Source: Folioceros fuciformis
Taxonomy: Eukaryota > Anthocerotophyta > Anthocerotopsida > Anthocerotales
Direction: 5' to 3'
DNA length: 62,092 nucleotides
Assembly (NCBI GenBank): GCA_049999805.1
Contig: JBNGIO010004818.1
Span: 1-62,092 of the forward strand
Every line of letters starts with the position of its first letter. The stretch's first letter is position 1. A program made the translations under genes and the position numbers. This document shows, in pieces, positions 9,144 to 21,175 of this stretch. The notes under the pieces were generated by a model that ran no database searches, was not told the DNA's origin, and saw only the letters and a list, made by a program, of their open reading frames with translations.

Positions 9144-12100
9144 TCATCTGAAGTATTTCATGTAATCATTCAGGCCTAGCCCTACAAGGTGTTGGTAATG
9201 TTTGTGCTTTGCCAGTCCTTTTGTCAACACATCTACGACATTTGAATCTGTATGCACATAACTCACTTTTACAACTCCGTGCTCCACCACATCTCGAATA
9301 TAGTGGTGTTGTATTTCTATGTGCTTAGTGTGGGCGTGGAAGCGTGGGTTAGCAACAAGGGCCAAGGCTTACATGTTATCACACATGATAGGGGTAGGTG
9401 CTTGTTGGGTCTGGTTGAGATCATGGAGGAAAGTTCTTTCCCATTCAGCCTCCTTTGAAGCATCTGTCAATGATTTATATTCTGTTTCTATGGATGACAG
9501 GGCTATAGAAGATTGCTTCTTGCACGACTAGTTCACGACAGCGGATGCCAACAGGAAGACGTATGTGAAGAGACTTTTCCTGGAATCACTGTTCGACGCC
9601 CAGTCAGCATCTGTAAACCCCCTGAGGGTAAGTTTCAGTTGTCCAGTCCTTCGATAGAAAAGACCATACTTGTGGGTTCCTTTGAGGTAGCGGAAAATGC
9701 GCTTGACAACGCATTTCCTAAACCCTAAACCCTAAACCCTAGATCGGGGGCACTGAAGACTGGTAAGCTTCACACCCATAGCATAAGGGGTAGTTGTCGG
9801 TCTGGCTTCATCAAGTTTAAACTTTCGCAAGATATCGCTGATGTATTTGTGCTGGTGAACTATCAGCAAACCCTCCTCTCTTACTCTTAAAATCTGTACT
9901 CCCAAACAGTATTTAAGTTCTCCAATGTCTTTCATCTCGAACTTAGTGCTGAGTTTTTGCTTAACCTCAGCTAATAGGGCATTACTGTTTGTGACGAGGA
10001 TAACATCATCAACATATAAGGCAAGTATGACGAAGATGCTTCCTTGGCTGAGTCGGTAGACATTGGAGTCTGCTGCGCTTTGAACGAAAGAGAGGCTCAG
10101 TAGGTAAATATGCATGGTGATATACCATACTCGGCCGCTTTGTTTTAACCCATATATGCATTTAAGCAGTTTAAGTACTTTAGTGGGTTGTTCAGGATCT
10201 TCATATCCTTCAGGTTGTGCCATGTATAGATCTTCATCCAGGTCTCCATAGAGGTAAGCAGTGCATACGTCCATTTGTTGTAGGTCGAGGTCCATTTCTG
10301 CTGCAAGTGTCAGCAGGATGCGAATGGACTATGCTCGAACGACAAGTGAGAATGTTTCCTGGTAATGCAGGCCCTCAACCTGGGTGCAGCCTCTTGCCAT
10401 CAACCTAGCTTTGTATCAGGCAATCTCCCCTTTAGCATTTAGTTTAGGTTTAAAAACCCACTTACAGGAGATGGCTTTGCGTCTTGGTGGGAGGTCAGCG
10501 ATTTGCCAGGTCTTGTTCTTGAGTAGAGATTGGTATTCTTCCTCCACTACTGCATGCCACTTAGAACAATCCGGGCCTCGAAGGGCTTTCTTGTAGGATG
10601 AGGGTTCCTCAGTAGGAAGTATGTTTTGAGTCACACCAAAGACTGCTGAAGAAGTGCGAAAATCGACTGACTGGTAATAAGGTTCTAACCACTAGTCTGG
10701 GGGTGGTCTATGGCGTATGGAACGTCTTAGGGTTGGTTCTGGAGCAGGGTCAGGTTCAAGGTGCTATTCAGGGTCAGGTACAGTGCCGTCCTCATCAGCC
10801 GAGTGTGCATTGTCATTTGCAGGGAGGTCTTCTACTGGTTCACCCGTGTCAACTGTAGGGTGAGGGTCAAGAACAGGAGGGACCTCGACAGTACCATCTA
10901 CTTCCTTAAGTAAGGAGTTGGAGAGGTCCTCTTCCTCATCTGTAGGGAAGGTGATAGTAGCAGGATTGTCCTCTTCAGCTACTCCCTCTGAAGAGTTGGG
11001 AGCTGTAAGGTTGGAAGTAATTTGGTGCAGGGGCTCTATAAAGGTGACACTGTGTGCAAGGACCACTGCTCGGGTGTTGGGGTTATAAAGTTTGTACGCC
11101 TTCATATGTTCGCTGTATCCCACAAAAAGGAGACTCTGAGCTCGGTCTTCTAACTTCTTTCGTTTTTCTGCAGGAATATAGGAGAAGGCCTTTGATCCAA
11201 ATACTTGGAGATGTAGTAAGCTCGGTTTCTTATGCCATAATACCTCATACGAGGTCATGCCTTGTTCTTGGAGATAGTTGTCAAATGCATTATTGATGAA
11301 CTTTGTCCCATTGTCACTGCGTAGAACTTTAAGGAGGCATCTAGATTGTCATTGCGCAATCGAAAGCCACTGCTTGAAGTGCATAAGGTTATCACTTTTC
11401 AGTTGCATAGGTATAGTCCAAGAATACCGACTGAAGTCGTCTGTACGGGTTAAGTAGTACAAGGCTCCACCCAAAGATGGCTCATGGATCTTGCCTGGGA
11501 TATTAGCATGTACGAGAGCAAGGACAACCTTTGCTCTGTGTGCAGCTTTGGGGAATGGTAGCTCCTTCTGTTTGGCGAGGATGCACGATTCACAGATGGG
11601 AAGGTCCCTAAAGCAAGCTCGTAGGGGTTCTCTGTGACAACCTATCCGTGCCATGTCAATGAGTTTGTGTCTGTTAGCATGACCTAGACGTGCGTGCCAC
11701 AGGGATGCTAACCTTGTTGTCTTCATATTGACAGAAAAGGAGGAGTGACTTACAGGGTGAGGAGAACACCTTAGTTCTAGCCTGTACAAGTCATGGTCGA
11801 GGACGCCTCTAAATGCACATGCACCGGAAGAACCCTTCGTGTAAAAGCAGCTAGCATCATCAGCGACCCGTATCTCATACGTCCGAAGCTGCATGATCTT
11901 GCTCATTGACAGAAGATTCTTGGCCATCTCAGGTACAAATAGAACTCCAGCAACCTTCATAACTATGTTGTCGTCGAGAATAACGGTACATTCCCCATGT
12001 GCTTCAACTTGGAGGTTAGTGTCAGTCCTCTCATCACCAAGCATGACTTTATCCTCCATTCGACACACTGTCAAACAGGAGAATAAATCTTTATTGTTAC

Positions 12101-13202
12101 AGATATGTGTAGTGGCTCCTGAGTCTAGGAACCAGTCATCTCTGCCATGCGATGAGGTCCTCAGATAAACTGTGAGTATCTTTACTGTAGCCTTAGAGTT
12201 TTCACCTTTCTCCTTGACAACAACATTCGCTAACGATCTTGTGGGCTGTGATCGTTGTGATTCGCCACCTTTCTTTTTGCATCATTCACATGCCCAATGT
12301 CCAGCGGCACCACACCAGTTACAATTCTCTGTCCGCTTGGGTGCTGCTGGGGGGAATGGTGCACCATCAGCTCGACCACTTGGTGCTCTACCCTTCGATT
12401 TCTTAAACCGAGCGGTAAGCACTTTGTCAGCTTTACTTCTAGGTCCACTAGTTGCGAATAGGCGCTCTTGCTCTTCCTGGAAAAGAGCACCAATAACTTC
12501 TTCGAGTTTAATGGTGACAAGAGTACCAGTAGAGGATGCCTGGTGAGCAGTCCGGATGGGTCCATTTTGTGTGGAGATAAAGTTTTGATAGGAGGGAGGG
12601 AGGCTGCTCAACAGTTGAGCAACAGCCTCTACCTCGTCCATCTTGCAACCAAGGGCAACTATTTGAGCTTGTAGGTGGCGGAACTTGGTGACATGAGATG
12701 CCACCTTGTCTCCCTCCCTCATACGCAGCCCATAGAACTCCTGCCTGGCTGCACACACGGTAAGAATATTCTGTACCCCATATGTGGCTGCAAGTTGGTC
12801 CCAGATCTCGGAAGCACTGGTAAGATACTCGACATCAGGTGTGAGGTCAGTATCCAGGCCTCCAATGAGTAGGGCAAGTGTTATTGAGTTTAGTTGATCC
12901 CATTTTTGGATGTCACAGTCTGACGGGGGAGGCAGTGAGTTGGGGTCAGGTTTATTGAATGTAGCATCAACCACGCTCCATACACCTCACGCTACAAGAG
13001 TGGACTTCATTCGGACTTTCCAAACTTGGTAACGTGTTCCATTAAATCGGTCCTTTTCCTTGAGCTCAGAAGTGAAGGATGGTCCTCCAAGACTAGGTGG
13101 CAGTCCAAAGCTAGAAGCCATTGGCAAAGTGGTGTTTTGCCCGGACTGTAAGTTGAGATGACCAAATTGTTTTGCAAGTTGATCTGGAGATGCTAGGTTC
13201 AT
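9144..13202 (-). pseudogene. Near full-length, degenerate Copia retrotransposon (gag to RNase H)
   Basis: The order on the minus strand is canonical. Gag starts at 13202 (FNGTRYQVWKVRM, then a stop, then SEIWDQLAATYG and LPPSYQNFIST). It is followed by a zinc knuckle (CNWCGAAGHWA, about 12330), protease and gag-pre-integrase (MAKNLLSMSKIMQL, LWHARLGHANRHKLIDMA, about 11960-11640) and integrase (YLTRTDDFSRYSW, VLRSDNGTKF). The C-terminal half of integrase is deleted. The linker and RT come next (CKWVFKPKLN at about 10460, MDLDLQQMDVCTAYLYGDLDEDLYM, LALYVDDVILV). RNase H follows (RIFRYLKGTHKYG, FTDADWAS, then VLTKGLAKHKHYQHL). Stops, frame changes and two deletions make it inactive. About 80 codons between RT and RNase H are replaced by the telomeric units at 9717-9741. 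LTRs could not be assigned. Confidence 0.9.
9717..9741. repeat. Interstitial telomeric repeat inside the Copia pol gene
   Basis: About 3.5 copies of CCCTAAA sit exactly where the Copia reading frame loses the segment between the end of RT (PYAMGVKLTS) and RNase H (VVKRIFRYLKG). It is too short and too pure to be chance in this context. Confidence 0.93.
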
Positions 13203-14136
13203 GCGTAAAGTGGCCTTCCTGGAGTTATGACTCGTAAAAAGGAGACACTAAACACAACGATGCAACGTTCGTAAGTTTTCTTGCAAGACTTCTAATACTT
13301 GGTTTGCAGGGAGGGAGGTGTTGGGTTTATGCCAGGATACATAGGGGAACCTGGAGCTATCCGTTTGTCCTGATACAAACTCAACACTAATCCATCCTGG
13401 CAAAGCAAGGATTAGAGGCCAAGGGCTCAGCAATCCCAATCGACCGAAGGAACATATGAAGGTAATCTAGATGCTTCGCTATGCAGCTGAATCATTAATT
13501 TTTGAAATAGACTCTTAATAAAAAAACCCTAACTAAACCGTCGCTTATCCAAGTCATATGAAAAGGTGCGACTGGTGGATTCTCCATTCTGAGGTCCTGA
13601 GATGCGAAGAGTTGTTGGCTCCCCTGCTTGATGACTGCTTGAGTGACATGGTAGATGTCGGGCGACGCTTCATCAAGGCGGGTGGCAGTTCATTCTCCTC
13701 AAAGTCTGCATCCTTATTGCCCATGGAGTATGTATACCACCCCTTAGCGTCTAGGGTAAGTTGCTGCATTAAAACCTGTTGAACCTTCTCCTCTAGTCCC
13801 TCTTGCAACCATGAAAAAATGAGCCTAAAATGTCTAGCCACTAACCCAAATTCTTACTTGACCTGTGCCACCTCTTTCCAACAGGCCTTTGATTCGTTCC
13901 ATAAGTGACCAAGTTGGCTAACTCCTTTCCGACAAGCCAGACCAAAGATTTGTGACCTATACACCATGGCCCTAAATTCTTGAGCCAGAAGACTTGAGAA
14001 TCCTTGCATAGGTAATCCAAGAACATCATCAACATGTATGGAGTTACCTGCGATAATGTATCACTTGACTTCTAAGTAGCTACCGAATAGTACCTGGAAC
14101 TGGATAGCGCTATTTGGTTTTCAGGTACAGCTGACC
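13203..14136. other. Transposon-derived spacer without a recognised gene
   Basis: Just right of the gag start, TTGTATCAGGAC on the minus strand (about 13379-13368) could be a decayed primer-binding site, which would put a 5' LTR beyond it; no matching 3' LTR was found. Two minus-strand ORFs (13841-13554 and 14035-13841) have protein-like composition in broken frames. I do not recognise them. Confidence 0.35.
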
Positions 14137-15369
14137 ATGAAAACCTTCGAACGTTCAAGGTCATGTCGCCCGAAGGGCTTTTGGAAAGTCAGGGCAGGAA
14201 CGATGGTGATGTTCGAAGAGGGGAACTACGTGCCATCACGATCCTCTCTAAGTCTGGTCGTGCAGGGCGGTGGTTCACTCAACTTGAAGGCCCTTGTGGA
14301 CAACCAACCTCGGACAAACCAGTTGTCCGATGTTGGTTCCGACTTGCGGAGAATTGGAATTTGGCATTAAGACCAGATCTCTACAAATGGCCCAGGCGCC
14401 CAAGATGCATGGCGGACAGCCTTCGGTCGTTCTTCAACTTCCCAACGGCCGACATATTCCTTTAGCTGGTGCGAGCACAGAAAATCAGACAAAGGCAACC
14501 CATGGCTCCCTAGCTACAGTTGTTTGTGCGGCAACAAAAGGAAGCTATCAAGCTACTTTGGAAGTTAGACGAAATTCCCCCAAAGGTTAGGACGACGGTT
14601 TGGTGTTTTTTTCAAGCTTGTTTGCCTAATGCGGATAGATGGGATGGGTTGTTGGTTGCTACGGGAGAAGACCAGTGTCGACTATGCTCCTCGGGTGCTC
14701 CCAACAAAAGTCAGCACATGTTCTTCTACTGCAGCTTTGCCCAGGAGATATGGAGTGAAGTGGGCAAGTGGTTGCACAGAATTCTTCCAAGCACCAACCT
14801 TAGGATCACGAAACAAACTGCCTTCTTTGGGTTGGGTGCAACCTCGGGCAAAGCTCTACTTCCGTCTCAATGGTGGGGGTTACTGTGGTCTTCTTGTCTT
14901 TTTCACCTTTGGGTCAAACTGGTCTTCCATGGTCTATGGTGGTTCGGTGTCAGTCTCATCTAAAGCTTTGCTTTGGTGCATCTGGGAGCACTTATTGATT
15001 GCAGCAGAAGGTCTGAGGCAGTCCCATTGGAAACGATTCAAGCGGAGGGAGTGGAAGTTGGCGGGTTTCCTAGTTCCTAGAAATGAGGAACATTGGAACC
15101 ACACCTGCCCTTGGGGTCGGTGAACTCCCATGGTCTTCAGGTAAAGTGGAGGTTTAAAGCTAAATGGATTTAGCAGGTGAATAGTCTTAGCAGTCTCCTA
15201 GGGTCAGGATGATGAGGAGTGTTTTCTACGTCCTGTCTTGTGGTCTGGGCACGAGGTCGGTTTTTTCCTCCTGGTCATGATACTCATGCTTTGTAAATAC
15301 ATGAGCAGGGTCCCCTTAGTATTGTAAGAGGATGATCATTTAATCAGAATTATTTTCTTCAAGAAAAAA
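14137..15369 (+). pseudogene. LINE 3' end: zinc-binding reverse-transcriptase domain and poly(A)
   Basis: Frames at 14163-14465 and 14520-15123 give the C-terminal part of a plant L1 ORF2. The zf-RVT domain is clear: LWKLDEIPPKVRTTVWCFF, then CLPNADRW, CRLCSSGAPNKSQHMFFYCSFAQEIW, with Cys and His in the expected spacing. Frames change several times. The non-coding tail ends in a typical plant L1 3' end with A8 at 15362-15369. It lies on the same strand as the RT fragment at 3488-4985 and supplies the part missing there. Confidence 0.82.
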
Positions 15370-15905
15370 AATCCCACAAAGAATATTCTACAGGCTCAAA
15401 CAGAAAAGAAAGGTCATACACTTCATCCTCTGATTCCGAGTGTGAAACATTTTGCAAAAGTTTGAGTAATGTCTTCTCTCAGTGAGAAGGGCTCGCACCA
15501 CTCAAAGTACCGTAAGTTGAAGAGTCTTTGTCCATGAAATTGCTACAAAGAATGTCAAGAATAATCAGGCCTCCAGACAATTGCTTAATCAAGTCAGCTC
15601 AAGCCTTCGCGCGTTGCTGGAGTGAAAAAAGTTGGAGACAAGGCTGGGTTGTCTCGTCCTCTTGCGTGTTGGTCCTGTCAATGTTTGCAGCCTTTTGCAC
15701 CTTCAGAAATTTCTTTGCTTGTTCAACAATTGCTCCTGTAAGGGAATTATCGTTGAGCAAGGTGGTGGCTTTCTCACACTTGTGAGGTTGTGGTGAGGAG
15801 TTGATGCAAGCCTTTTCTCTTCGTCATTTTGATTCAAATTGAAATGATTGGATGATGCCGCTCACTTGTCCATAGCACATTCCTACAATCAACATCTAAA
15901 CCCAG
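15370..15905. other. Unidentified interior of a truncated LTR element
   Basis: On the minus strand, downstream of a primer-binding site, the frame reads EQAKKFLKVQKAAN and similar. It looks protein-like but matches no family I recognise. It probably belongs to the element whose LTR-like sequence follows. Confidence 0.3.
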
Positions 15906-16115
15906 GCTCTGATACCATAAAGTGAGATGAAACTTGCACGATGAAGATCGTAGATAGTAGCCAAAGATCACGAGACAGGGGAAAAATTGAGAGTCCATCG
16001 AAAACAATTTTTTCGTTCAGTTACCAAAAACGTATCTGCTACTTCTTAAATAGGTTAAGTACCCTAACCGTTCTAACCACAAATGCTAACTACTGTAACT
16101 CTATCAGAAACAACA
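15906..16115 (-). mobile_element. LTR-like sequence with primer-binding site
   Basis: TGGTATCAGAGC (minus strand, 15917-15906) is the Copia primer-binding site. The adjoining 198 bp (15918-16115) start TGTTGTTTCTGATAG on the minus strand and contain a TATA-like TATTTAAG (16052-16044), as expected for a small Copia 5' LTR. The inner end lacks a clean CA and no second copy is present in the window, so it is a truncated element or a solo 5' end. Confidence 0.6.
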
Positions 16116-16221
16116 ATTAGATGTTGTAGCCCAAGATGATGCTAGATATCATTTGGCACTAAGATCGTGCAGGAGCTTCACTAGGCTAGCAAGAAGTGGT
16201 TGCAAAAAGTAGATGCTACTT

Positions 16222-16390
16222 GTTGCGTTGCTCCTCGAGCTTCTTGTCATTTGTTAATCTACTCTCGAGCTTCTTGTCATTTGTTAATCCACTCCCAAAT
16301 CCTGCTAATTGTTGCTTTGCTCCTAGAGCTTCTTGTCATTTGTTACTCTACTCCCAAATCTTGCCACTTATTGCTTTGCTCCCAACTCTA
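16222..16390. repeat. Degenerate minisatellite
   Basis: The phrase GAGCTTCTTGTCATTTGTTA recurs three times, its CTCGAG/CTAGAG start lying at about 16234, 16264 and 16323. TTGCTTTGCTCC also recurs between copies. Confidence 0.75.
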
Positions 16391-17428
16391 GCCATGCCTC
16401 CATCACTACGCCTACCACCTCTTGCTCATGCCTATTTCACCACCAAAAACCTCTCTACTCAAACAAATGACTTCCAATTTGGATAAACCCAAGTTCAAAT
16501 GATTAACATGATTAGTGATCTAATTACATGTTTTCTTAATTTAACTTTAGGATTTATCCAAATTATCTAAATTTAATATTAATCAAATTATTATCCAATA
16601 ACATGTATTTTTGACCTACTTTGAGAGTTTGTGATGGTTCTTTAAATATAACACCTCCTTCAATATAACATTTTGGAATACAAGAGAAACAAAATAAAGA
16701 TGCGAATGGAAAGATAATGTATGAAACTACGAATCAACTATAGGGTTTATATGTTATCAAAGTAAGATTAGTGCCCGATATTATTAGTTTAATACCAAGC
16801 CTTTCTCCTAAGGTGGCAAGACACTACCACTAGGCTAGACTTTCCATCTCTTTTTTAATAATAAAAAATATCTGTAATTGGTTTGACCTAAAGTAGCTCT
16901 ATGGTTCTCAAAGATATCTTGTCAATCACGTTGATAATACTATTCTTTCTAATAATTAGTTTTTGAAAAATATATTAATTTAAAATAAATAAATGATCAT
17001 TTAGGAGGCTGGACAAACCATGTTTGAGCCCCTCATTATTCCTCTAGACCCCATAGCTTTTGCCCCATGGGAGAGCTGAGGATGTTTTTTTCATTTTTTA
17101 TAAAGCTCCCAATTAGCTTTGGAAAATATTTAATAATCTTCTCCGTACAGTACTTATTCCTGTCTTGGACCGATGAAAATCCGTGACTCTTCGAATCCTT
17201 CCCAAAAGAACTCCTGACGGAGGAGCTCAGGAGTCCGGAGCACTTATACAAGAATTCAAAACCGTTTTCTGGAGCCGCTCGGAAATCGGGCTTGCTGTAC
17301 AAGGGCTCCATCTTAAGAGACTGACTGGCAGCTCCCCAATATCTCTCCATCATGGTTAAAGCGGGGTTTTACGGATTCCCGAGCAAAGCCGGAGGGTTCG
17401 AACGTCCCAGGTGGTTGGTCATGTAGGT
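16391..17428. other. AT-rich non-coding region upstream of the MIR-domain gene
   Basis: Long A/T runs without sustained reading frames mark the boundary between the transposon block and the gene-rich part. No specific promoter element could be supported. Confidence 0.5.
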
Positions 17429-19092
17429 ATGAATGTCGGGAACGAATCAGATGGTGCCAGCTCGCAGGACTACGACCAGCAGCCAATGAGCAGTCCGAGA
17501 ACAGCAAACGGGGGGACAGCACGACTGAGGAACGGTGGTTTGTCCGCGCGGACTGTCCAACCATCGATACCATCAGGTGGTGGGGAAGCGAGAAGGAGAG
17601 CTTTTATAGACGCGAGGGGAAATTTGCATCAGACGGCTCCAGCCGACAGGAGTGAACGATCCGGCATTCTGGCCGAGGGTACGCAGCTGAGGCCGCGGGG
17701 GCAGCAGGTACTTCCACCGACCCCCACGGCCCCTGCCAGATCTGCCACGCAGCCACCGCGGAGAAGGAGTCGTGCCCAGTCGAAGAAGGCTCCTGCTCTT
17801 TGGAGTTCACGCTTGTTGCTATTATCGCTGTTAGGGATGGCATTCTCGACGGTAGTGATGGTGCTATGTATTATGTTGGGAGGAACCACACCTTTCCAAG
17901 ATTCTCCGACCTCCACAGTGGTTGAGGCTGCGCCTGAGGGATCAGAGGTCGGTGTTAGTCTGTCGTGAATTGGCTTGTAGGGTTAGGTTTGCGTGTTCGC
18001 TCTCGACGCAGGAATGAGAATTTTGATTTTGTTGCCAATTTGTGTTCCAGGTTACTCACGGCAGCGTGATCAAGCTGATGCATGACAAAACCAAGTTTCG
18101 GTTGCACTCCCATGATGTGCCCTACGGAACGGGGAGCGGGCAGCAATCTGTCACTGGGTTTCCTGGCGTGGAGGATGCTAACAGCTACTGGGTGAGGCTT
18201 GCGAGTGCTTGTGAGCGATGTCCATGAGAGTTTGTAAGTTACAGGATGAGCTGCTCGGAGTATTTATTGTGAAGTCAGAACTGAGCGGGCTTGTCTTTCT
18301 CTCCAGGTGGTGCACCTTGTAGGTCATGAACCTCGGCAGGGAGAGCCGATTCCGGATGGTGCAACAGTGCGGTTACAACACGTTCGGACGAGGAAATGGC
18401 TGCACAGCCACCTTCACCAATCTCCCATCTCTGGGAATTTGGAGGTAAACCGTCTGGCACATCCTACCGCATTTTAGGTCATGACTCATTGTCGGTCCGG
18501 TCGTTCTTTTGCTTGGGGTTTCACTTCGTGACCACCACATTGCAGGTCAGTTGCTTTGGAGGAGATGGTCAAAGTGACACCGGAGATAATTGGAGGTATT
18601 TCTTGTCCCGTTATTCTCAGAGGAACGTGCTGCCTGATGGTCTTGCATTTATTCATAAGTCTGTGCTACGCTATCGTGTTGATTGGGATGCAGCTGTCCA
18701 GCTAGAGCAATTTCACTGTGTGTATCTTGACCTGTTGGTATGGAGAAGACTTATTTTATTCGATTATCCTGCCAGGCTTGAAATTGAAGGCAAGGGAGAC
18801 GTGTGGCTCAGGGATCAAAAGGTCCGGCTGCAGCATGTAGATACTGGTGGATATTTGCACAGCCACGATAAGAAGTACAGTCGCATTGTTGCTGGTCAGC
18901 AAGAAGTATGTCTCACGTGCTACTATTGCTGGATTACTCCTCTCGTATAACAGCCTTGATGATGCACTTGCTTACGTGTAGGTATTTCTCTCTGTTTTGC
19001 AGGTGTGTGGGGTGATGAAGAAGACATCCCAAAGCATCTGGGTCGCAGCAGAGGGTATCTATTTTCCATCTAGCCGGAAAGCCTCAGAATGA
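17429..19092 (+). CDS. SDF2-like MIR-domain protein with an N-terminal membrane anchor
   Basis: Six exons give a 355-residue protein: 17429-17947, 18051-18191, 18307-18444, 18546-18595, 18776-18905, 19003-19092. All junctions keep frame; the first donor (GTCGGT) is weak. Residues from about 174 form MIR repeats like those of stromal-cell-derived factor 2: VTHGSVIKLMHDKTKFRLHS, GSGQQSVTGF, ANSYW, then RLQHVRTRKWLHSH, then RLQHVDTGGYLHSH and GQQEVCG. SDF2 is an ER-lumen partner of the HSP70 co-chaperone ERdj3 in glycoprotein folding and quality control. Usual SDF2 is about 215 residues with a cleaved signal peptide. Here a Ser/Arg/Pro-rich 120-residue N-terminus ends in RRRSRAQSKK and is followed by a hydrophobic segment (about 126-150). 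This predicts a type II membrane protein with the MIR domain in the lumen. The start ATG is the first in frame, but an upstream exon is possible. Confidence 0.82.
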
Positions 19093-20885
19093 TGGCCATT
19101 TGAAACAGGCTCACAATTAGCCCTATTTCTGTTTCCGTGGGGGAGTTCCACAAATTTGTTTGTGTATAACAACACTGGCACTCAACACAGTACAGGACCT
19201 CTTCGCATGCGAAGTCCGCGGAGGTCTCTTTCGGCTCCCAGCGAGCAGCTGACAACAACGGTTGAAGTTTTTTCCCGTGTTATGGTTGTTGGTTGGAGAG
19301 GAGCCTGGTTAGGATGAGAAATTTTGTCCTGTACCTCGTGGGTGAGGGTTTATTACAGGAGTGGCTCACAGGAAGGCTGAGGTTGAAATGGCTTGATGAG
19401 GTGCCCGTCTCCCATTGTCTTCCAGGAAGGCCGAGCTTGAAAAGGCTTGAGTATTGACTTCCAGGCCACTTTTTTGTTGATTGAAAACCCACCATAGGAA
19501 GCCGTTGAAGTGCTGCGCTTGGTGACGTGCCCAGTAGCAAAGTGTCTCACAACAGGAGTTTCCTCAGGCCGCTTCCCGGATGTGCAAGGTTTTCCACACC
19601 GTGAGTTCCAGCTCTGCCCGTTTGAATGGCCTACATTAAAAAAAAGGTCAGTTCGCAGTGGGTGCAAGTTGCCACTGCGCAACCACCGCACAATCGTTCC
19701 CGCCCATGAGTCAACACCAAACGAAGGTATACACATTGACTAGATTAGCGTATACACATCCATCTCCTGAGCCCAGTGTAAAAGGAGGGCCGTTTAGGGG
19801 GTAGAAGATGAAATCCTCTACACTGTGATCCGGCTCTGTCCAGCTTGTCATGTCGCATAGTGATCACACCCACTGCTGCAGAGCGAGCTGTCATTTCAGG
19901 AGGGTTGACGTGCAACACTCCGCAAGCCTCTGCACACATAGCCTACCAGAATTTATCCGAGCGGAAGATGACAAGAATTAAAGATGTGAACAGAGATCTG
20001 CATCTAAGGATGGTCACTCGCAGGACTGGGAGTGCCAGGAGGCAAAGGCTTCGACATCCAGCATGCAACGAAGCTGTACCGTCAGTGCACTGAGCTGAGC
20101 GTATCTGTGGAGATCACAGAGCAGTACATCTCTGAGTCCAATTTGAAGCCCAGGGTCCCGTTCCCGAACCCCAACCTCCTGTCACACGACGTTGCCAATT
20201 GGGTTGCTCTGCACAAGCTGGCACGCAACGAGGACGCGACAAGGGTCCGTGCAGGAATGCATACATTTTATCTTTCAAGGTTCGATTCGGGAGTAGCAGC
20301 GTTCCTACCATTCACCCAAAAACACAGATGACCCCACCACCCGGGCAGCCTCCTCCTGGCAGTTTCATTACCGTATACCTACTCCAGGTATGTGATAATC
20401 CGTATGTGGAGAAAGCCATCACAAGCAAGTTTCTTCTACCGTAAACGTGCCCCTATGGTTCCGTAATCCGAACGGGATTTATGTAAAAGGGAGTAACTTT
20501 CACCATTTTCAATAACTGTCATTCCCGTTTACCAAATCAATTTTAAATTCCGGGCCTTCCCGGCTTGCTTAAACCCGCTTAAATACGGTCCGCGCCTCCT
20601 CCCGCCCACGTCACCACGTCACCACGCACCATAATCCCTGCCGCCCGCGGGATCACACACCCCTGAATCGAAGTGATTGTGTAGGAACGCTCATTACCTC
20701 CAGCAGATGCAAGTGCAAAAAAACGGGTCATCAATTTCTGCATGCAGGGCGTGCCCAAAGGATGTAGACGGTCCAGCAATGGAAATGATGCAACCCGTGC
20801 GTCCCACTGGAGACCGACACCTTCACCTTGTAGCAAAAACAAGGAAGTTTGCGGCCCGTGCTACTGGCTGCTTCTCCATTGAGCA
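19093..20885. other. Intergenic region, no supported gene
   Basis: Only short ORFs are present. The best, at 20032-20331 (+, 99 codons, PGGKGFDIQHATKLYRQC...), has no recognisable family. A short imperfect direct repeat (CAGGAAGGC.GAG.TTGAAA) occurs at about 19370 and 19425. Confidence 0.4.
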
Positions 20886-21175
20886 GGTTCCCCCCTTCTC
20901 GGTTCATTCCGGAGGCTCCCCTTCTCCGCATTCTACAGGTTCCCCTCCTCCCCTTCGTTGTGCAGTTCCCCCTTTCTCTAGTTCATTGAGAAAGTTCCCT
21001 TTTCTTCCATTCATGCAAGTTCCCCCTTTCTTTAGTTCATTGAGCAAGTTCCCTTTCTCCCATTCATGCAAGTTCCCCGTTTCTCTAGCTCATTGTGCAA
21101 GTTCTTCCTTTCTCCAAAGTTCCCCCCTTTCTCTAGTTCATTGTGTAAATTCTCCCTTTCTCCAATGTTCCCTTC
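20886..21175. repeat. Pyrimidine-rich degenerate minisatellite
   Basis: Variants of GTTCCCCCTTTCTCTAGTTC and of CATTCATGCAAGTTCCCC alternate about ten times, with units of roughly 20-50 bp. They produce spurious Pro/Phe/Ser-rich ORFs on the plus strand. Confidence 0.85.

Noticed and set aside
17036-17353. Minus-strand ORF of 105 codons before the MIR-domain gene
   Set aside because: No homology recognised, and it lies in the probable promoter and leader of the plus-strand gene.
20270-20300. tRNA B-box-like GGTTCGATTCG
   Set aside because: No matching A box, acceptor stem or cloverleaf could be built upstream.
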